DNA from: Owenia fusiformis
Lineage: Eukaryota > Annelida > Polychaeta > Sabellida > Oweniidae
Direction of reading: 5' to 3'
DNA: 12,866 nt
NCBI GenBank assembly: GCA_903813345.2
Contig: CAIIXF020000007.1
Location: 31,780,698-31,793,563 of the forward strand
A program made the position numbers and the translations under genes. Below, piece by piece: positions 8,285-12,866 of this stretch. The notes under the pieces are model-generated. The model saw only the letters and a program-made list of their open reading frames with translations, was not told where the DNA came from and did no database searches. Position 1 is the stretch's first letter. Every line of letters begins with the position of its first letter.

Positions 8285-8531
8285 CCCGGGCCCTCTATAC
8301 AACATTGTCTAATGAAGACCAAACAAAGCCCCGGATGTCGTTTCTCGTTTCGTTTGGTACACAACTAAGCCCCGGGTATCAAATAAGCCATTGAATAAAC
8401 AGGGAATATAATTGATATTCAAAAATTCTGTATCAGATCCCGTATCAGCCAAAATCCCGTAACAGATCCCGTATTGCATCCCATATCAGCCAAAATCCCC
8501 TATTAGATCTCGTATCAGAAATATTCCCGGG
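8285..8531. repeat. CCCGGG-rich block with duplicated AAGCCCCGG
   Basis: CCCGGG occurs at 8285-8290, 8371-8376 and 8526-8531. AAGCCCCGG precedes two similar stretches near 8327 and 8368. Together with the two sites in the double hairpin, this makes five CCCGGG hexamers in about 1.15 kb of AT-rich DNA, suggesting shared ancestry of these blocks. Confidence 0.45.
8430..8528 (+). repeat. Minisatellite of alternating 12- and 17-bp units
   Basis: The 99 bp parse completely into seven units in the order 12, 17, 12, 12, 17, 12, 17. The 12-mers are GTATCAGATCCC-like and the 17-mers GTATCAGCCAAAATCCC-like. All units begin with a GTATCAG-type stem, and all but one (which ends CTC) end in CCC. A 41-bp higher-order period (12+12+17) is visible between 8441 and 8482. 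Confidence 0.75.
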
Positions 8532-8694
8532 GATTTCTTTTGATCTTTACATTTTTCGGTCTATTTTAAATTCGTATTAATAAAAGTTGAAAAATGTTAT
8601 TTGACAAATCAAATTGTATCATTTTATGTCACCATCATTGGGTCATGACAAATCGAACTTGAAAATGAATAGGTTTTAGAAAAATTATTATGGA

Positions 8695-8868
8695 ATAAAT
8701 AGGTTATTGATAGTCGTGATGGAATATGAATTCTTCCTCGAGAAAATATGATATTAGCCTCGGAAAATATATATTGAATTGGTCATTATGATAATTTTTC
8801 TTGGCCAATATCATATTTTCCCCTAGGAATAAAATTCATATTCCATCCCATTAAATAACCGATTTATA
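8695..8868. mobile_element. Foldback element with arms of about 60 bp
   Basis: The left arm (8695-8759) and right arm (8812-8868) are imperfect reverse complements. They share GGTTATT near the ends, GATGGAATATGAATT in the middle and AAAATATGATATT(A/G)GCC inside, around a roughly 50-nt AT-rich loop. No transposase and no certain target duplication were seen. It resembles a miniature foldback transposon. Confidence 0.6.
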
Positions 8869-8878
8869 TTCAACGGGA

Positions 8879-8888
8879 GTCACGTGAC
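8879..8888. promoter_or_regulatory. Palindromic E-box GTCACGTGAC
   Basis: This is a perfect 10-bp palindrome containing CACGTG, the type bound by USF/TFEB-class bHLH factors. It lies just outside the foldback element. No transcription start is identifiable, so regulatory use is speculative. Confidence 0.2.
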
Positions 8889-9313
8889 TTTTGATGAATT
8901 TTGCTTGTTATTTTTAGTCACATGTAGGGCATGGACCAATTAGAGAGTGAGGAGTGTGACAGTGATATAATAATAAGCATATTCTCCTCTCCTGGGAGTA
9001 TGCAAAGAAATTTATTTTGTTAAGGGTAAATCAAGGTTTAAAACATGACAGACGTGAAAAGAATAAATTGAAAGTTTACACACTAGTTACACAAAATATC
9101 AACTAAACGTTCAATCAAAGTTTTAACAATTTGATAAAGGAGACTTGGAACGATCGATGCAAAATGTGTAAAAATGTGAACTGAATGTCAAATTAGAACA
9201 ATGTTTGTGAAGTGAGAAATCAAGACAGGGATCTATACTTTAGAGTTAGCACATTGTCGAATATACTCCATGGAATTAACATTCGATGACAAATAGTGAT
9301 ATATAATAGAACA
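8889..9313. other. AT-rich stretch, no feature seen
   Basis: No open frame, repeat or splice-flanked segment stands out. Confidence 0.5.
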
Positions 9314-9430
9314 AATATATAGGGGTTATGTACCGGGAGGTTTGGGGTATAGGGTATATCCTGAGGGATATATTTATATCTACCCGAGGGACCGAAGGGA
9401 CCAAAGAGAGATATAAATAGTTCCTGATAC
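9314..9430. mobile_element. Diverged second copy of the palindromic element
   Basis: Read on the plus strand, this matches the reverse complement of the copy at 7673-7835. Shared blocks include ATATATAGGGGTTATG (about 9315-9330), the GAGGGATATA region and CCCGAGGGACCGAAGGGACC around the centre. The left arm is well kept; the right arm is shorter and decayed after the centre. Its poorer pairing suggests an older or damaged insertion. No target duplication could be fixed. Confidence 0.6.
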
Positions 9431-9470
9431 ACAGTATTGATCAATAGAATGAAATATTTGTATTATCATT

Positions 9471-9511
9471 ATTAGCGATAATATCGTTATAATCTAAATT
9501 TTATCGCTAAT
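9471..9511. repeat. Small hairpin flanked by ATCAATAGAA repeats
   Basis: ATTAGCGATAA (9471-9481) and its exact complement (9501-9511) form an 11-bp stem. ATCAATAGAA occurs in direct orientation just before (about 9440) and at the end (about 9510). This could be a tiny insertion with a target duplication, or chance in AT-rich sequence. Confidence 0.35.
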
Positions 9512-10745
9512 CAATAGAAGTGATATTCCACACCTAAATCAAACGCCAGCAGATGTTTGAATGATATCAACGAGACCTTCCATCTGCCAAGTCATGTTTT
9601 TATATAAATATTTGATAATGTAATTGTTGTACTTTGGAATATAAATAAACCCTAGATCATTTAATCAACTAGCTACGAATGGAATATTTCTACACTACTG
9701 CTTACGATATGCCAACATTGGGTGGATGTGAATGAGGTAGCTATGCTCTGCCTCCAAAACAAGATACGAGAATAGAATGTACAATTTCCCCAGTCAATGT
9801 CCGGTGTTTTGAGATACATTACCAGGTACAAGTCCCAAATAGTGAGGCATAAGGTCTAAAAAGAAGATACCCACGTACCTAAAATATTCTTCCCTCCCAC
9901 TGATAATTTTCTAAGAGACCAAATTAAAATGTGTACAACACGCTGCCAAGATGAATGTTTTGTGTTGACGCAAGGTGAGAACCGAGGTGTTCAATTAACT
10001 TCTACAAACTGATAAATGAAGGTAAATGGTAGGTGACTCGAGTAATATATTACACCCAATTCATCATCAATCCACGAGGTGCCTTGTAGTACAAACGACC
10101 GAATCCGTTTTGTGGGGGTTATCGAAATGAGATACCAGAGGTTCCAAAAGAGAGTAGGAGTTTTTACAACGAAATAAGAGCCTCCAAACAGTACTTTTTC
10201 AAAGGTATGATATTTTATTTTTTCCCAGAAATCTAAGGTTTTAGAGAGGCTATAAGATCCAAGATGAAAGAAATCATGGCGTGTAAGAGTATTCAGAAAT
10301 AAGGTAAAATGTATAGGAAGACCTTGAATCCCGATTTATCTCCAGCTCCCCTTCCTTAATTCTACCTGTTTATTTCGTAGATTTCTCAAATGAGCGATTT
10401 CATCACGACAATGTAAATGAAGGTACCCGATACATGCTACTGGATACGTACCTGATGTTCCTTCACTTCGCATCAATCACTAAATACGTTCACATAATGG
10501 ATTCCCACGGTAGAATCTGGAATGTTAATGTTATGTTTGTCTATTTTGGTGCCAATGCCAAGAGTTATAATCCATAAATCTGACAATTAAGACTATTTAT
10601 GTTAGTAAATAAAATCATTAACACAATATATCATTTCCGTTTCATTGTTTGTGTTTATCTCATGGAGACGGTTGTTATGAAGTTATGCTTACGGGCGTAC
10701 AAAATGTGATATACATGCTACATTCTAGGATTTTAACCACTCCGG
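9512..10745. other. 1.2 kb without a supported feature
   Basis: Both strands were read for open frames, splice-flanked segments and repeats. There are only short open stretches with no recognisable peptide, and no inverted or tandem repeats of note. The base composition is slightly less AT-rich than elsewhere. It is probably intergenic or intronic sequence. Confidence 0.45.
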
Positions 10746-10896
10746 CACATTTGCTCCACGGCAACCATACGGCGGCCGTAGCTTCCAAAAATCGAGAGAA
10801 ATGTGTAGCATATATTGGGGTAAACAGTACGATATAGATTGTCCATATCGATTTGTGAAGCTACAGCCGCCGTACGGCCGCCGTGGAGCAAATGTG
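10746..10896. mobile_element. 151-bp GC-rich foldback element
   Basis: Two 50-bp arms (10746-10795 and 10847-10896) are reverse complements with about five mismatches. They start CACATTTGCTCCACGGC and pass through ACGGCGG and GTAGCTTC to AAATCGA, enclosing an AT-rich loop of about 50 nt. The CAGTCACATTT just outside the right arm is also the start of the triplicate repeat at 6825. The pattern fits a foldback or miniature transposon family. No coding capacity and no clear target duplication were seen. Frames of 62 and 66 codons crossing it are repeat-derived. Confidence 0.65.
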
Positions 10897-11337
10897 ACTG
10901 AGGCTTTATTGATAAGCCAAGCCATATTCGTCGATCAATAATAAAAGATTTGCTAAATATTTGAGAAATGTGTTTACGAATTTTCGAAGGAAATGTATTT
11001 TTAATGGTTTTAACTTATCTTTGTATTTTAGTCTTTTTGGATGCACACTAAATTTTAGTAGTGCCGCTGTTGTAAAAGCGTTTTATCCTAATAAATAAAT
11101 AAGAATAAATAAATAAAGCTTTTGAATCTTGTTGAAGTCTCGTTTGATTTATATTTTGGGAGATTTGCATATTTAACAAGTAAGGATTCGTATATTTTTA
11201 TCTTAATTTAATGACAGTTTGGAGTTCTATGTACAATAAATTACTAGAGCAACTTGGATTTGAGCAAATTAGAAAAGTCAAATTACTATATGTTCCCGTA
11301 TATAACACAAAATATAAGTCAAAGTATTTTTCCAATA
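10897..11337. other. AT-rich stretch between the foldback and the gene's polyadenylation signal
   Basis: No coding frame is supported. It contains the AATA-type microsatellite at 11090-11118. Cleavage of the minus-strand transcript would be expected near 11320. Confidence 0.4.
11090..11118. repeat. AATA-type microsatellite
   Basis: About 29 bp of imperfect AATA repeats, interrupted once by AAGA. Confidence 0.7.
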
Positions 11338-11343
11338 TTTATT
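11338..11343 (-). terminator. Polyadenylation signal AATAAA
   Basis: On the minus strand, AATAAA lies 282 nt downstream of the stop codon of the two-exon gene. It is the first clear signal after the stop apart from one inside a less favourable AT run near 11490, so transcript ends at either place are possible. Confidence 0.45.
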
Positions 11344-11624
11344 AAACACACTGTACAGAATGAACCATTTTATATTCATCTATAATACATACCATATACA
11401 AAATATATATTATATATATTAACAAGGGTTCCATCTCTAATTCTGACCCTCGTCATACATACATACATGCTTCACAAGCCGTTCTGCCACAATAAATGTA
11501 CTTATTTTTGCAACATTTAAGGATCAAGGGCCACTCTAAGCTGACCCAACCAAATCCAAAATCACACTATCAATGCATCAAAAACAATGCCAATATAAAT
11601 GCTTTGTTGTATCTTTTGTTGAGG
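11344..11624 (-). other. Probable 3' UTR of the minus-strand gene
   Basis: This non-coding stretch follows the TAG at 11627-11625. It contains a CATA microsatellite (11454-11470, TATG on the transcript strand) and AT repeats near 11400. An 84-codon plus-strand frame at 11496-11750 runs antisense through this UTR and the last exon, and is not considered real. Confidence 0.45.
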
Positions 11625-12499
11625 CTATGTGGTTCCATCTTTCAATGCATTCAGTTGTTTCCAATACGCATCAACTTCGACATTCTCCCAGTGCTGGTTA
11701 TTCAGTGGTTTCATAAACCTGAAAAGAGTTTTTACGTTTTAATTTTTTAATACAAGGGCCGATCAAAAAGTTTCTTACCGTTGGCTCTCAATTTTATAAT
11801 AATTTTCAATGACAAAGTTAGGTGGAGCACCGTTATATATAAAAAAATATCTGCTGAGTTGTGGTTCTGGAAATTTACCGACATCGTTTCAAACCTCCCT
11901 TACGAAGGCCTAAAACACGTGTTTTTGGATCGAGTGGACAGATATAGGAAGTGCATTGCATGCAACTGGGGTTGAATATTTTGAATGAGAATGAATATTA
12001 GCAGAAAAACTAATTAAACGTGATTAAACTACAGTCTGTTGACAGAAGACACTACTTAGTGTTAGAAATTTCCAAAACTGCAGCTTAGAACAATTTTTTA
12101 TAAAAAACCTGCTCCACCTAATTCAATCATTGAAAATATGTATTGACTCTATGTCACTACCAATGAACCAATTTAAATGAGACTCAATCAGTCTCAGGCA
12201 AACTTACTACCCTGTCTTATGTAAAAGTTTGAGCATCCAACTCCTCTTATTATAAAATCTAGAGCCAACGGTAAGAAACTTTTTGATCGGCCCTTGTACA
12301 AGTTTTACATTATAGTAATTTGATGTTCAATTTGTGCCATCATCATTGGTTACTTCTAGCAAAATCTATAGTCAAATAGAGTTACTAAATTCGAACAGCC
12401 TTTGGTTCTTACTTCTCCATGACCTCATCTAAGGTTTTCTGTTCCATATCAGACAAATGTGTGTATACAGATTCAATGTTCTTTGTTATGTTCGCCAAT
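11625..12499 (-). CDS. Last two exons of an unidentified protein-coding gene (3' end)
   Basis: The penultimate exon is 12499-12413 (87 nt), preceded by a GTTGTAG acceptor and followed by a GTAAGA donor. The last exon is 11718-11625 (94 nt), preceded by CTCTTTTCAG and ending in TAG. The intron phase matches exactly: AA plus G restores a Lys codon. The joined tail is 59 residues. It starts LANITKNIESVYTH, continues LSDMEQKTLDEVMEKF across the junction, and ends WKQLNALKDGTT. It is charged, probably helical, with two Trp residues near the end and no membrane segment. The reading frame, two-sided splice sites and non-AT-driven composition make this the most convincing gene in the window. Earlier exons lie beyond position 12866. 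I cannot name the family. Confidence 0.75.
11753..12296 (+). mobile_element. Mariner-like miniature element inside the intron
   Basis: The ends are inverted repeats of 50 bp (11753-11802 and 12247-12296), with 36 identical bases, two mismatches, then 12 more matches; they begin CAAGGGCCGATCAAAAAG. TA flanks both sides (11751-11752 and 12297-12298), as expected of the Tc1/mariner superfamily. Beyond the ends, GTTAGGTGGAGCA (about 11818) and GGAAATTT (about 11870) also recur inverted near 12117 and 12066, so the arms extend imperfectly to more than 100 bp. The interior keeps a decayed transposase C-terminus. The element lies wholly in the host intron, about 31 nt upstream of the 3' splice site, with its transposase remnant antisense to the host gene. 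It is 544 of the intron's 694 nt. Confidence 0.85.
11880..11988 (+). pseudogene. Decayed C-terminus of a mariner-type transposase
   Basis: The frame reads LPYEGLKHVFLDR and then VDRYRKCIACNWG, stopping at TGA 11973-11975. Shifting by one base at the end gives VEYFE followed by TGA at 11986-11988. A C-terminus of the form RxxKCIxxxGxYFE is characteristic of mariner-family transposases, so this appears to be the authentic end carrying a one-base frameshift. The DDE catalytic domain and the DNA-binding domain are missing, so the element could move only with transposase supplied elsewhere. Upstream, the same frame is open to 11781 but is not transposase-like. Confidence 0.55.
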
Positions 12500-12866
12500 C
12501 TACAACAATCAATCATTTAATAGATAAACATAATTGATAAAAGTGTACTGTACTACCACCATTTTGAAACAAAACGTGTATATTTAAAATATGATTTTTC
12601 AATCTAGCAAAATTCAAGACCATGAACATAGAAATTATTCTAAATTTAACATAATTGATCACAACGTTGTTCATAGAATTTCGGTTGTCCTCTAGAAATA
12701 TTTTGGATTGATTTAAGGACTTAAAACATGCTTAATTTTCTAGCTTAAGTAGGTACGTTAAAGAGATGTTAATGAGACTTCTCCGTGGCATTTTTGAGCC
12801 CATGGCTTTGGGCTATTTACACCTGATCACCACGCATGTACTTGAAAGAACTAACTAGTGTGGTCG
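12500..12866 (-). other. Upstream intron of the minus-strand gene
   Basis: Sequence 5' of the 12499 acceptor on the minus strand. A pyrimidine tract is weak and AT-rich. No further exon was found. The segment near 12760-12840 (TGGCATTTTTGAGCCCATGG and flanks) is less AT-rich and may be a repeat, but I cannot show it. Confidence 0.4.

Noticed and set aside
10649-10925. Overlapping 62- and 66-codon frames on opposite strands
   Set aside because: Both are generated by the GC-rich foldback arms, which lack stops in several frames.
11496-11750. 84-codon plus-strand frame
   Set aside because: It lies antisense to the well-supported last exon and 3' UTR of the minus-strand gene.

Overview
The window is eukaryotic nuclear DNA, AT-rich and almost entirely non-coding. 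It has GT-AG splice sites, an AATAAA signal, short tandem repeats and several terminal-inverted-repeat or foldback elements. There are no operons, ribosome binding sites, rRNAs, tRNAs or CRISPR arrays. The mix of small DNA-transposon derivatives and AGGTCA-rich degenerate repeats suggests an invertebrate animal, perhaps a mollusc or related lophotrochozoan. That placement is an inference from the style of the sequence, not from a marker gene.

Layout. Positions 1-530 hold five copies of a GGACGGTTACG-like motif around an acidic open frame that may be an exon or relic. Positions 1324-1724 (minus) hold an exon-like open frame resembling the 3'-phosphate-binding segment of sulfotransferases. A 746-bp unit with GC-rich inverted ends lies at 2373-3118. 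A 564-bp TA-flanked element with inverted ends, three internal repeats and a perfect central palindrome lies at 4250-4813. From 6825 to 9430 the sequence is dense in hairpins: a GC-rich triplicate, a double hairpin, a 163-bp palindrome with a second copy 1.5 kb away, a 12/17-bp minisatellite, five CCCGGG sites and a foldback. Positions 9512-10745 look empty. A 151-bp GC-rich foldback follows at 10746-10896.

The best-supported gene is on the minus strand at the right end. Two exons (12499-12413 and 11718-11625) join in frame across a GT-AG intron, end in a stop codon and are followed by a long 3' UTR with AATAAA. The intron contains a 544-bp mariner-like miniature element with 50-bp inverted repeats, a TA target duplication and a decayed transposase C-terminus in antisense. 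I do not recognise the host protein.

Most open frames of 60-150 codons here appear to be chance or repeat-derived. Nothing indicates a multi-gene system. The main interest is the mobile-element architecture and the intronic insertion.
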